Origin: Streptomyces canus 299MFChir4.1 | GTDB lineage: Bacteria; Actinomycetota; Actinomycetes; Streptomycetales; Streptomycetaceae | Direction: 5' to 3' | NCBI RefSeq assembly: GCF_000383615.1 | Contig: NZ_KB911616.1 | Coordinates: 1-64,000, forward strand | Length of the DNA stretch: 64,000 bases | Shown: piece after piece, positions 16,201 to 24,829 of the stretch | Layout of the letters: every line of letters starts with the position of its first letter | How positions within the stretch are numbered: position 1 is the stretch's first letter | The notes under the pieces: generated by a model | Told to the model about the DNA's origin: nothing | Databases searched by the model: none | The model's input: only the letters and a program-made list of their open reading frames with translations | Program-made: the position numbers and the translations under genes

Positions 16201-18888
16201 TCACCTCGTCTCGCTGGTAGCCGTGGTGTCGACGAGAGCCGCCCGGCCGGCCTCCAGACGCGCCGCCGGGATACGGAACGGCGAGCAGGAGACGTAGTCC
16301 AGGCCGGCCCGGTGGAAGAAGTGGATGGACTGCGGGTCGCCGCCGTGCTCGCCGCACACGCCCGTCTCCAGACCCGGATCGACCTCGTGCGCCGCCGCGA
16401 CCGCCAGCTCCACCAGGCTGCCCACTCCCTCCTGGTCGATCGTCTCGAACGGCGACACCGCGAAGATGCCCTTCTCCAGATAGAGCGGGAAGAAGGACGC
16501 CTCGGCGTCGTCCCGGGACAGGCCCCAGGTCGTCTGGGTGAGGTCGTTGGTGCCGAAGGAGAAGAAGTCGGCGAGCTCGGCGATGCGTCCCGCGGTGAGC
16601 GCGGCTCGTGGCAGCTCGATCATCGTGCCGATCGGGCAGTCCAGCGGCGTGCCGGTCTCGGCGGCGACCTGCGTGAGGACGCGTTCCGTCTCAGCGCGGG
16701 CCAGGCGGAGCTCCTCGACCGTGCCGACCAGCGGAATCATGATCTCGGCACGGGGCCGGCCACCGTCACGCAACCGCCGTACGACTGCTTCCGCGATGGC
16801 GCGCACCTGCATGGCCATGAGTCCGGGCACGGCCAGGCCCAGGCGCACTCCGCGCAGGCCCAGCATGGGGTTCTGCTCGTGCATCCGCTCGACGGCGTCC
16901 AGGAGTTCGCGGTCGTGGACGTCCGGGTGGACCGCACCGGCCAGGCGAACGGCGAGTTCGGTGCGGTCGGGCAGGAACTCGTGCAGCGGCGGGTCGATGA
17001 GCCGGATCGTCACGGGCAGGCCGTCCATCGCCTCCAGGATGGCGGTGAAGTCCGCGCGCTGGAGCGGCAGGAGCGCGTCCAGGGCCGCTGCGCGCGCGGT
17101 GTCGTCGCGGGCCAGGATCATCGCCTCGACCAACGCCCTGCGCTCGCCGAGGAACATGTGCTCGGTGCGGCACAGTCCGATGCCCTGGGCGCCCAACGCC
17201 CTCGCCCGTACGGCGTCCTCGGGTGTGTCGGCGTTGGCGCGCACCTCAAGTCGGCGTACCGAGTCCGCGTGCGCGAGTGCGCCGAGCACCGCCTCGGTGA
17301 GCGCTCCCGTGCCCGTGCCCGACTCCAGTGCGCGGCCGACGTCGGACGCCGTCAGCGGCAGGGCGCCGAGGTGGACGGTGCCCGCGGTGCCGTCCACGGA
17401 GACCGTGTCACCCTCATGGACCACCGTGCCCGAAGGGGTCGTGAACCGGCGGGCGACGGGGTCGACGGCGAGTGCCTCGGCGCCGCACACGCACACCTTG
17501 CCCATGCCGCGTGCGACGACGGCCGCGTGGCTGGTCTTGCCGCCCCGGCTGGTGAGGACCGCCTGGGCGGCGATCATGCCGGGCAGGTCGTCGGGGGTGG
17601 TCTCACGGCGGACCAGGACCACCTGCTCGCCGGCTGCCGCACGGCGCACGGCCTCGGCGGAGTCGAAGACGACGACACCGACGGCGGCCCCCGGCGAGGC
17701 GGGCACACCGTGGCCGAGGGGCTCGTCGGTGGCCTTGGTGTCGAAGCGGGGGAACATCAGGCGGGTGAGTTCCGCGCCGTCGACGCGGATCAGGGCCTCG
17801 TCGGCCGTGACGGTGCCCTCCTCGCGCAGATCGTGGGCGATACGGAAGGCGGCTTCGGCGGTGCGCTTGCCGACGCGGGTCTGCAGGATCCACAGCCGGC
17901 CGCGTTCGACGGTGAACTCCACGTCGCACAGGTCCCGGTAGTGGCCCTCCAACGTCCGCAGGTGGTCGCCCAGTTCGAGGTAGGCGCGCGGGTCGAGCTT
18001 CTTCAGTTCGCCCAGCGGCAGTGCGTCACGGACACCCGCGACGACGTCCTCGCCCTGGGCGTCCGGCAGGTAGTCGCCGTACAGGCCGCGCTCGCCGGTG
18101 GCAGGGTCGCGGGTGAAGGCGACACCGGTGCCGGAGTCCGGGCCGAGGTTGCCGAAGACCATGGCCTGCACGTTGACGGCCGTGCCCAGGTCCTCGGGGA
18201 TGTACTCGCGGTGGCGGTAGACGCGGGCGCGCTCTCCGTTCCAGGAGTCGAAGACGGCGCGCAGGGCGCGGGCGAGCTGCTCAGCCGGGTCCTGGGGGAA
18301 CTCCGCACCGGTCTCCTTGCGGATCAGTTCCTTGAACTCCCCTACCAGGGTGACCAGTTCGGCGGTGCCGAGTTCGTGGTCGGTCGCCACGCCGAGTGCC
18401 GCCCGGTGCGCGGCGATGGCCTCCTGGAAGAGGTCGCCGTCCACGCCCATCACCGTGTGACCGAACATCTGCACGAGGCGACGGTAGGAGTCCCAGGCGG
18501 AGCGTTCGTCGCCCGTCGCCTTGGCGAACCCGGCGACGGACTCGTCGTTCAGTCCGATGTCGAGGATCGTCTCCATCATGCCGGGCATCGAGAAGCGGGC
18601 ACCCGAACGGACGGACACCAGCAGCGGGTCGGCGGCGGCTCCGAGGGTGCGGCCCATGGCGCGTTCCAGGCCGGCCAGGGCACGGGCCGCCTCCACACCC
18701 AGCTCGGGCGGCTCCTCACCTGTGGCCAGGTAGACCTTGCAGGCCTCGGTCGTGACGGTGAATCCGGGGGGCACGGGGAGTCCCAGCCGGGTCATCTCGG
18801 CCAGTCCGGCGCCCTTGCCGCCCAGCAGGCCGGCCATCTCCCGGCTGCCCTCGGCGAACGTGTACACGTACTTGGTCGGCGTGCTCAT
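16201..18888 (-). CDS. ppdK: Pyruvate, phosphate dikinase
   Basis: 895 residues from the ATG at 18888 (an upstream in-frame ATG at 18912 adds only eight residues). Order of domains: nucleotide-binding (LLGGKGAGLAEMTRLGLP, VSVRSGARFSMPGMMETILD), phospho-His domain (GGKTSHAAVVARGMGK with His454), PEP/pyruvate TIM barrel (GIGLCRTEHMF, FFSFGTNDLTQTTWG, catalytic GVCGEHGGD with Cys845). Interconverts ATP, Pi and pyruvate with AMP, PPi and PEP in the cytosol. It follows a USP gene by 30 bp, and both probably share the palindromic promoter at 19870-19910. In S. coelicolor a PPDK gene also lies among dormancy-type genes. Confidence 0.93.
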   Translation of the reverse strand: MSTPTKYVYTFAEGSREMAGLLGGKGAGLAEMTRLGLPVPPGFTVTTEACKVYLATGEEPPELGVEAARALAGLERAMGRTLGAAADPLLVSVRSGARFSMPGMMETILDIGLNDESVAGFAKATGDERSAWDSYRRLVQMFGHTVMGVDGDLFQEAIAAHRAALGVATDHELGTAELVTLVGEFKELIRKETGAEFPQDPAEQLARALRAVFDSWNGERARVYRHREYIPEDLGTAVNVQAMVFGNLGPDSGTGVAFTRDPATGERGLYGDYLPDAQGEDVVAGVRDALPLGELKKLDPRAYLELGDHLRTLEGHYRDLCDVEFTVERGRLWILQTRVGKRTAEAAFRIAHDLREEGTVTADEALIRVDGAELTRLMFPRFDTKATDEPLGHGVPASPGAAVGVVVFDSAEAVRRAAAGEQVVLVRRETTPDDLPGMIAAQAVLTSRGGKTSHAAVVARGMGKVCVCGAEALAVDPVARRFTTPSGTVVHEGDTVSVDGTAGTVHLGALPLTASDVGRALESGTGTGALTEAVLGALAHADSVRRLEVRANADTPEDAVRARALGAQGIGLCRTEHMFLGERRALVEAMILARDDTARAAALDALLPLQRADFTAILEAMDGLPVTIRLIDPPLHEFLPDRTELAVRLAGAVHPDVHDRELLDAVERMHEQNPMLGLRGVRLGLAVPGLMAMQVRAIAEAVVRRLRDGGRPRAEIMIPLVGTVEELRLARAETERVLTQVAAETGTPLDCPIGTMIELPRAALTAGRIAELADFFSFGTNDLTQTTWGLSRDDAEASFFPLYLEKGIFAVSPFETIDQEGVGSLVELAVAAAHEVDPGLETGVCGEHGGDPQSIHFFHRAGLDYVSCSPFRIPAARLEAGRAALVDTTATSETR

Positions 18889-18918
18889 CACGGCTCCAGA
18901 CCTCCCACTCATGGGATC

Positions 18919-19807
18919 TCACTCATGCGGCACGACGGCCACGGGGCAGCCGGCGTGGTGGATGACTGCGTGTACGACGCGGCCGGTGCGAGCGAGCACC
19001 GGGCCCTGAGTGATCCGGCGGCCCACGACGAGCAGGTCCGCCCCGGAGGCCGCGCGGATCAGGGGAGCGGCGGCCCGGCCCTCGGTGAGGGTCTCGACGA
19101 CCTCGACGCCGGGGTACTTCGCGCGCCAGGGTTCCAGGACGGCGGGCCATGAAGCCCCGCCACTCGTCGGCGCGCCGCGGCCTCTCGATCAGAGCGATCT
19201 CCCCGGGCCCGAGCGGGAACGGGGCGGGCGACTGCCAGGCGTGGACCGCCCGCAGCCGGCCCTCGCCGCACGGTGCGGCCTCCAAGGCGAACTCGATGAC
19301 CTCGTCGCACGGGTCCGCCAGGTCCAGCCCCAGCACCACGTCCCGTCCGCCGCCCGGCTCGGGCAGGGCGGGCATGTACGCGCCCGCGGTCTCCCCGTCC
19401 GCCCGCACGAGGACGACGGGCCGGCCGGCCCGCGCGACGACGCCCAGGGCGACCGAGCCCACCAGAAAACCCGTGAAACCGCTCAGGCCTCGCGAACCCA
19501 GCACCAGCACGTCGGCCTGTTCGGCCGCCCGCAACAGGGCCGCGGTGGCGGGACCCTCGACCTGCTCCTCCTCGAAACGGATCTCCGGGCAGGCACGGCC
19601 GATGCGCTCCCCGGCCTGCCGCAGGGCCCGGAGTGCCACCAGGCGCTGAGCCGGGGTGGCGGGCTCACCGTCCTGGCGGGGATGCCGGCTCCAGGCGTGC
19701 ACCAGCAGCAGCGACCGCTTCCGCCGTACGGTCTCACGGGCGGCCCACTCGGCCGCCGCGAGGCTCTCGGCCGAACCGTCCACCGCGGCGATGACGGGCA
19801 GGGGCAT
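18919..19807 (-). pseudogene. Universal stress protein, tandem UspA domains, one-base frameshift
   Basis: Starts at the ATG 19807, with GGAGGT 5 bp before it. First UspA domain: PVIAAVDGSAESLAAAEWA ... GSRGLSGFTGFLVGSVALGV. The second domain starts DVVLGLDLADPCDEVIEFAL and continues to WRGFMA, where the frame is lost. One base removed from the GGG run at 19144-19146 restores AVLEPWRAKYPGVEVVETL, LLVVGRRITQGPVLARTGR and the usual HHAGCPVAVVPHE end with a stop at 18919-18921. It is either a recent inactivating insertion or a sequencing error. Upstream partner of ppdK. Confidence 0.8.
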
Positions 19808-19869
19808 GGCGCGCACCTCCAGCGCTCGGTCCGCTCCTCGCTTCCAGCGTCGCTCCGGCGCCCGTGCGC

Positions 19870-19879
19870 GGGTATGGGC
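19870..19879 (-). promoter_or_regulatory. GCCCATACCC promoter-like element of the USP-ppdK operon
   Basis: On the minus strand GCCCATACCC, 17 bp downstream of the palindrome 19897-19910 and about 63 bp before the USP start. The same element at the same spacing recurs at 40773-40782, so it probably includes the -10 region. Confidence 0.6.
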
Positions 19880-19896
19880 CGCCAGGGCTGGGGCCG

Positions 19897-19910
19897 GGTC
19901 CGTTCGGCCC
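19897..19910 (-). promoter_or_regulatory. Island palindrome upstream of the USP-ppdK operon
   Basis: Plus strand GGTCCGTTCGGCCC, a full match to GGNCCGNNCGGNCC. Seventeen bp from the promoter-like element, the position expected for an activator overlapping the -35 region. Confidence 0.7.
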
Positions 19911-19970
19911 TCTTCCCGGCCGGTCGCCGTGATCGGTCACCAGGCCGGAGGAGACCCAGCCCTCCGGCAC

Positions 19971-19984
19971 GGGCCGTTCGGCCC
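19971..19984 (+). promoter_or_regulatory. Island palindrome upstream of the hydrogenase maturation genes
   Basis: GGGCCGTTCGGCCC, exact 6-bp arms around TT. It ends 36 bp before the ATG of the endopeptidase gene, so transcription would begin close to that start and the message may be nearly leaderless. Confidence 0.65.
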
Positions 19985-20020
19985 CTGTCGGAACGGTTCG
20001 CGACGACGCACGGTGAGCGC

Positions 20021-20527
20021 ATGAGGGTGTGCACACGGATCACCGTCGTCGGCGTCGGCAATGAGTTCCGGCGCGACGACGGCGTGGGCTGGGCCGTCGT
20101 GGCCCGGCTGCGGGAGCGGGCCGCGCGGCAGCAGTGTCCGCCGGACATCGTGCTCGCCACCTGCGACGGGGATCCCGCACGGCTGATCGCCCTGTGGGAG
20201 GACGTGGATCTGGCCGTCGTGGTGGACGCGGCCCACGCCCATCCGGGCACGCCCGGCCGCGTGCACCGCCTGGCACTCCAGGACGCCCGCCTGTCCGCAC
20301 CGACGTCCACCAGTTCGCACGGACTGGGACTCGGTGAAGCCGTGGAACTCGCGCGCGTGCTCGGACTCCTGCCGCGGGAACTCGTCGTCTACGCCGTGGA
20401 GGTCGCCGACAGCGACTTCGGCACCGGCCTCTCCCCCGCCGTGGCCGCCGCCGTGGACCCGCTCGCCGAAGCCGTCGAGAACGACCTCGCCCGTCACCCG
20501 CACCCGGCGTTCGGGAGCCGGCCGTGA
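20021..20527 (+). CDS. Hydrogenase maturation endopeptidase (HycI/HybD family)
   Basis: 168 residues from the ATG at 20021. ITVVGVGNEFRRDDGVGWAV carries the first nickel-sensing acidic residue, LAVVVDAAHAH the second, and TSSHGLGLGEAVELA the histidine, the three ligands known from HybD. This enzyme trims the large subunit after nickel insertion. That fits the 15-residue C-terminal extension in the large subunit gene of this cluster. The stop overlaps the hypF start. Confidence 0.88.
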   Translation: MRVCTRITVVGVGNEFRRDDGVGWAVVARLRERAARQQCPPDIVLATCDGDPARLIALWEDVDLAVVVDAAHAHPGTPGRVHRLALQDARLSAPTSTSSHGLGLGEAVELARVLGLLPRELVVYAVEVADSDFGTGLSPAVAAAVDPLAEAVENDLARHPHPAFGSRP

Positions 20528-22809
20528 ACGCGCGACGCTTCGAGGTGTACGGCACCGTCCAGGGCGTCGGGTTCCGTCCCTTCGTGTACCGCACCGCGGC
20601 CGAACTCGGCCTGACCGGCTGGGTGGCCAACGTCAACGGTCACGTGGAGGGCGAGGTCGCCGGACCCGCCGGGCGCATCGAGGCGTTCGCGGCCCGGCTG
20701 CGGTCCGCCGCGCCGGCCCTGGCCCAGGTGCGCCGGGTCCGGCTGGCCGAGGGCGCCCGGCCGTCGTACGGCGAAGGCTTCCACGTGCGCCACAGCGCGC
20801 CCGCCGACCCGGACCCGGCCGCGCGCGAGGTCCCGCCCGATGCCGCGATCTGCGATGCCTGTCTGGGCGAACTGCACGACCCCTGCGACCGCAGACACCG
20901 CTATCCGTTCGTCAACTGCACGGACTGCGGCCCCCGCGCCACGATCATCGAGGACCTGCCCTACGACCGGATCCGCACCACGATGCGGAAGTTCGCGCTG
21001 TGCCCCGACTGCACCGCCGAGTACGCCGACCCGGCCGACCGGCGCTTCCACGCCGAACCTGTCGCCTGCCCCGTCTGCGGCCCCCGGCTCGCGTGGCAGG
21101 ACCTGCGTGGCGAGCAGGCGCTGGAGGCGGCGGTCGCGACGATCGCCGACGGCGGGATCGTCGCCCTGAAGGGCCTGGGCGGCTACCAGCTGGTGTGCGA
21201 CGCCGCCGATCCGCGCGCCGTGGCGGAGCTGAGGCGCCGCAAGCACCGTCCGGCGAAGCCCTTCGCGGTGATGGTCGACGGGCTGCGCACGGCGTCGCGC
21301 CTGGCCATGATCGGCGCGACGGAGGAGCGCGCCCTGACGTCGCCGGAGCGTCCCGTGGTCCTGCTGGCCCGCCGCCGGTGGCGCGGGACGCCACCGCTCG
21401 CCCCCGAGGTGCATCCCGGTCTCGCGCGCGTCGGCCTGTTCCTGCCGACCACGGGCCTGCACCACCTCCTCCTCGACGACTTGGCCCGGCCCCTCGTGGT
21501 CACCAGCGGCAACCTGAGCGACGAGCCCATCGCCGTGGACGACGCCGAGGCCCGCCATGCCCTGTCAGGGGTGGCGGACGGGTTCCTCACCCACGACCGC
21601 CCGATCCGGGCCCGCTACGACGACTCGGTGGTGCAGTTCACCGGCCGGACCCGCATCACCGTCCGCCGCGCCCGCGGCCTCGCCCCCGCGCCACTGCCCC
21701 TGCGCGTGCGTGAGCCGGTCGCCGGGGCCGGGGCCCAGCTCAAGCACACCTTCACGCTCGCCGCGGACGGCCGTGCCGTGCTCGGTCCGCACACCGGTGA
21801 CCTGTCCGACCTGGCGTCCCACGAGGCGTTCCAGGCGTCGTACGGCCATCTGCGGCACCTCACCGGCATCGAGCCGCGCGTCCTGGCGCACGACCTCCAC
21901 CCCGGCTACCTGTCCACGCGGTGGGCCCAGGCACAGCCCCTGCGCCGCGTCGCGGTGCAGCACCACCACGCGCACGTGGCCGCCTGCGCGGCCGAGCACC
22001 AGGTGCGCGGTCCGTTCCTCGGCATCGCCTACGACGGTCTCGGGCTCGGGGACGACGGCACCCTGTGGGGCGGCGAGATCCTCGTCGCCGACCTGACCGG
22101 CTACCGCCGCGTGGGCAGGTTCGCCACCGCGCCCCTGCCCGGCGGCGACGCGGCGGTACACCACCCCTCCCGCACCGCCCTCGGCCAGCTGCTCGGCGGG
22201 GAGACGCTGGGCTCGCCGCGGCCGTACCCGTGGCTGACCCGCCCCTTCACCGACCGGCTCGACCCGCGCGAGGTCAGCGTCGTCACCGCCATGGTCGCCA
22301 GGAACGTCAACTGCCCCCGCGCCTCCAGCGCCGGACGGCTCTTCGACACGGTCGCCTCCCTGCTCGGCCTCGCCGACCGCGTCGGCTACGAGGGCGAAGC
22401 GGCCGTCCTGCTCGAAGCGGCGGCGGGAGACACACACGCCGTACCGCTCGACCACCGGCTGGTGCGGGCCGACGGGCTGTGGGTGTACGACCCGGCCCCG
22501 ACCCTCACCGACCTGCTGGCGCGACAGCTCGACGGGGAGCCGGTGGCCCAGCTGGCCGCGGCCTTCCACCTGACGCTGGCGATCGTCACCGCGGACCTGG
22601 CCGCCCACGTGGTCGCCGAGGGCGCCCCGCACACGGTGTGCCTGGGCGGGGGCTGCTTCGTCAACCGGCGGCTGCTGACCGAGGTCCGGCGCCGGCTGCG
22701 CGCGCAGGGGCTGCGGGTGCTGGTCGGCGGACAGGTGCCCGTCGGGGACGGCGGCATCAGTTACGGCCAGGCGGCGGTCGCGGCCGGACGGCTGGCCGGG
22801 AGGGAGTGA
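20524..22809 (+). CDS. hypF: HypF carbamoyltransferase
   Basis: 761 residues from a GTG overlapping the preceding stop. Acylphosphatase-like start (YGTVQGVGFRPFVYR), two Cys4 zinc fingers (C110/C113/C132/C135 and C160/C163/C182/C185), a YrdC-like domain (VALKGLGGYQLVCDA, PVVLLARRR, PLVVTSGNLSDEPI) and a Kae1-like domain with VQHHHAHVAACAAEH and CLGGGCFVNRRL. HypF activates carbamoyl phosphate and transfers the carbamoyl group to HypE for the CN ligands of the NiFe centre. The carbamate kinase gene nearby could in principle affect the same carbamoyl-phosphate pool. Confidence 0.95.
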   Translation: MNARRFEVYGTVQGVGFRPFVYRTAAELGLTGWVANVNGHVEGEVAGPAGRIEAFAARLRSAAPALAQVRRVRLAEGARPSYGEGFHVRHSAPADPDPAAREVPPDAAICDACLGELHDPCDRRHRYPFVNCTDCGPRATIIEDLPYDRIRTTMRKFALCPDCTAEYADPADRRFHAEPVACPVCGPRLAWQDLRGEQALEAAVATIADGGIVALKGLGGYQLVCDAADPRAVAELRRRKHRPAKPFAVMVDGLRTASRLAMIGATEERALTSPERPVVLLARRRWRGTPPLAPEVHPGLARVGLFLPTTGLHHLLLDDLARPLVVTSGNLSDEPIAVDDAEARHALSGVADGFLTHDRPIRARYDDSVVQFTGRTRITVRRARGLAPAPLPLRVREPVAGAGAQLKHTFTLAADGRAVLGPHTGDLSDLASHEAFQASYGHLRHLTGIEPRVLAHDLHPGYLSTRWAQAQPLRRVAVQHHHAHVAACAAEHQVRGPFLGIAYDGLGLGDDGTLWGGEILVADLTGYRRVGRFATAPLPGGDAAVHHPSRTALGQLLGGETLGSPRPYPWLTRPFTDRLDPREVSVVTAMVARNVNCPRASSAGRLFDTVASLLGLADRVGYEGEAAVLLEAAAGDTHAVPLDHRLVRADGLWVYDPAPTLTDLLARQLDGEPVAQLAAAFHLTLAIVTADLAAHVVAEGAPHTVCLGGGCFVNRRLLTEVRRRLRAQGLRVLVGGQVPVGDGGISYGQAAVAAGRLAGRE

Positions 22810-22815
22810 GGGCGT

Positions 22816-23109
22816 ATGTGTCTGGGGATCCCGGGGCGGGTGCTGGAGGTGCACGACGACGCGGGGCTGCGGATGGCGACCGTGGATTTCGGGGGGATAC
22901 GGCGCGAGGTGTGCCTGAGCTGCACGCCGGAGGCGGATGTCGGGTCGTACGTGATCGTGCATGTGGGGTTCGCCATCACCCGGGTCGACGAGGTGGAGGC
23001 CCGGCGCACGCTGGAGGTGTTGCGGGCGATGGCGGGGGCGGTGGAGGGGGAACTGGGCGAGCCGTTGCCGGCCGTGGAGGTGCCGTCCGTGAGCGATCCG
23101 GTCGGCTGA
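22816..23109 (+). CDS. hypC: HypC/HybG hydrogenase assembly chaperone
   Basis: 97 residues beginning MCLGIPGRVLEV, the family hallmark with the essential Cys2, and containing VGFAITRVDEVEARRTLE. With HypD it holds the iron while CN and CO ligands are made and escorts it to the large subunit. Six bp after hypF. The tail after residue 80 (PLPAVEVPSVSD) is slightly longer than in E. coli HypC. Confidence 0.95.
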   Translation: MCLGIPGRVLEVHDDAGLRMATVDFGGIRREVCLSCTPEADVGSYVIVHVGFAITRVDEVEARRTLEVLRAMAGAVEGELGEPLPAVEVPSVSDPVG

Positions 23110-23128
23110 ACGGCACAAGCGGGCCCGG

Positions 23129-23142
23129 GGGCCTGACGGCCC
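23129..23142 (+). promoter_or_regulatory. Island palindrome upstream of the hydrogenase structural operon (distal)
   Basis: GGGCCTGACGGCCC, matching GGNCCGNNCGGNCC at 9 of 10 fixed bases. Sixteen bp upstream of GCCCATGCCC at 23159-23168, the spacing seen at other island promoters. Confidence 0.6.
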
Positions 23143-23148
23143 CATGAG

Positions 23149-23168
23149 GGGACGGTCGGCCCATGCCC
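23149..23168 (+). promoter_or_regulatory. Second palindrome overlapping the GCCCAT element
   Basis: GGGACGGTCGGCCC at 23149-23162 runs into GCCCATGCCC (23159-23168), about 60 bp before the ATG at 23228. Two adjacent boxes suggest cooperative binding at this promoter. The downstream one might instead act negatively because it covers the presumed -10. Confidence 0.5.
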
Positions 23169-23227
23169 CGCACCCCGGTCCGGGTCGCACGCTGGTAGTG
23201 GAGTTGTCCGAGGCGAGGAGGACCGTC

Positions 23228-24361
23228 ATGACCGCCGCCGTCGACACCGCCGTACTGGACCGCGACGGGCTCGGTTCTCTGGTCGACGCTCTCGTCGGCG
23301 ACGGCCGGACCGTCGTCGGGCCGACCGTCCGGGACGGGGCCGTCGTGCTCGCCGAGCTGGCTTCCGCCGAAGAACTGCCGTACGGGTGGGGCGTCGAGCT
23401 GGACGCCGGGCGGTATCGGCTGGTCCCCCGTGACGACGGGGCCGTCTTCGCGCACAGTGCGGGGCCGCAGTCCTGGAAGTCGTATCTGCATCCGGCGCGG
23501 GAGCGGCTGTGGAGTGCCGACCGAAGACCGGGGGGCGACGTGTCCTTCGAGCGGCACGAGCCCGAAGCGCCGGCCTACGCGTTCCTCGGGGTGCGGCCCT
23601 GCGACCTTCGGGCCATCGCGATCCAGGACCGTGTCCTGACGGGTGGCCGGTACGCGGACGACGGTTACGGAGCCCGCAGGCGGGGCGCGCTGCTCATAGC
23701 CGCCGAGTGCACCGAGCCCGGCGCGACCTGCTTCTGCGTCTCCATGGGCGGCGGCCCCGCGGCCGGTCCCGGATACGACCTCGCCCTCACCGAGGTCGTC
23801 GACGACGACGGCCACCGGTTCTTCGTGCGGGTCGGCAGCGAGGAAGGCGCACGGCTGCTGGAGCAGGTGCCCCACCACGGCGCCGACATGGTCACCGAGG
23901 CCGTCGCACGCGGCTCGGTCGATGCCGCCCGTGACCGCATGGGGCGGGCGGTGCCGCCGGTCGACCTGCGCACGCTGCTGGGCGCGAGCCTGGAGGCCGA
24001 ACGCTGGGACGACGTCGCCGCGCGCTGTCTGACCTGCGGCAACTGCACCATGGTGTGCCCCACCTGCTTCTGCACCACGACCGAGGAGGTCACCGACCTC
24101 ACCGGGGACCACACCGAGCGCCGGCAGCGCTGGGACTCCTGCTTCGACCTGGACTTCTCGTTCCTGCACGAGGGCCCGGTGCGCCCCTCCGGGCGGGCCC
24201 GCTACCGGCAGTGGCTCACCCACAAACTCTCCACCTGGTACGACCAGTTCGGCAGCTCCGGATGCGTCGGCTGCGGCCGCTGCATCGCCTGGTGCCCGGT
24301 CGGCATCGACATCACGGAGGAAGTCGCCGCCCTGCACGCCGAGTCCGAGACGGAGGCATGA
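23228..24361 (+). CDS. hyhB: Hydrogenase beta subunit, AsrA-like 4Fe-4S protein
   Basis: 377 residues from the ATG at 23228, chosen because it follows GGCGAGGAGG. The N-terminal domain includes FLGVRPCDLRAIAIQDRVL. Two C-terminal 4Fe-4S sites follow: CLTCGNCTMVCPTCFC and CVGCGRCIAWCPVGIDITEE. This is the AsrA-type electron-transfer subunit found with group 3b (NADP-linked, bidirectional) hydrogenases. It passes electrons between the NiFe module and the flavin subunit encoded two genes on. Confidence 0.88.
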   Translation: MTAAVDTAVLDRDGLGSLVDALVGDGRTVVGPTVRDGAVVLAELASAEELPYGWGVELDAGRYRLVPRDDGAVFAHSAGPQSWKSYLHPARERLWSADRRPGGDVSFERHEPEAPAYAFLGVRPCDLRAIAIQDRVLTGGRYADDGYGARRRGALLIAAECTEPGATCFCVSMGGGPAAGPGYDLALTEVVDDDGHRFFVRVGSEEGARLLEQVPHHGADMVTEAVARGSVDAARDRMGRAVPPVDLRTLLGASLEAERWDDVAARCLTCGNCTMVCPTCFCTTTEEVTDLTGDHTERRQRWDSCFDLDFSFLHEGPVRPSGRARYRQWLTHKLSTWYDQFGSSGCVGCGRCIAWCPVGIDITEEVAALHAESETEA

Positions 24362-24364
24362 ACC

Positions 24365-24829
24365 ATGGCCCCCTCGATCGCCCTGCGCCTGACCCACGCC
24401 CTGTCCCCCGCCCACCGTGAGCAACTCCTGCGCATGGCCCGTGAAGTGGACCTCCCGCCGGGCACCCGGCTGTTCGACGAGGGCGGACGCGCCGACCGCT
24501 TCTGGATCGTCCGCGACGGCACCGTCGCCCTCGACCTGCATGTGCCCGGCCACCGCACCCCCGTCATCGAGACCGTCGGCACCGGCGACCTCGTGGGCTG
24601 GTCGTGGCTGTTCGCGCCGTACGTGTGGCAGCTGGGCGCGTACACGGTCACGCGGGTGACGGCCTACAAGTTCGACGCCGTGGCCGTGCGGCTGCTGTGC
24701 GAGGACGACGCCGAGTTCGGCCGGGCCGTGGCCGTGTGGCTCGGCCGGGTGCTGTCCCAGCGGCTGAGCGCGGCCCGGGTCCGGCTGGTCGACCTGTACG
24801 GCGCCCCGGCGGGCGGTGAGGGGCGATGA
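24365..24829 (+). CDS. Stand-alone cyclic-nucleotide-binding-fold (CRP sensor) protein
   Basis: 154 residues, start 3 bp after hyhB. A cNMP-type beta barrel: LPPGTRLFDEGGRADRFWIV, GTVALDLHVPG, VGTGDLVGWSWLFAPYVW, then a C-terminal helix through VRLLCEDDAEFGRAVAVWLG. No helix-turn-helix follows, so it is not a transcription factor by itself. Similar small proteins are found inside group 3b hydrogenase operons of actinobacteria. It may gate the enzyme in response to a nucleotide or redox ligand. Overlaps the next start by 4 bp. Confidence 0.8.
   Translation: MAPSIALRLTHALSPAHREQLLRMAREVDLPPGTRLFDEGGRADRFWIVRDGTVALDLHVPGHRTPVIETVGTGDLVGWSWLFAPYVWQLGAYTVTRVTAYKFDAVAVRLLCEDDAEFGRAVAVWLGRVLSQRLSAARVRLVDLYGAPAGGEGR

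Noticed and set aside
15850..19152. 1100-residue open frame on the plus strand
   Set aside because: It is antisense to ppdK and the USP gene, both with clear motifs. Long antisense frames are expected at this GC content.
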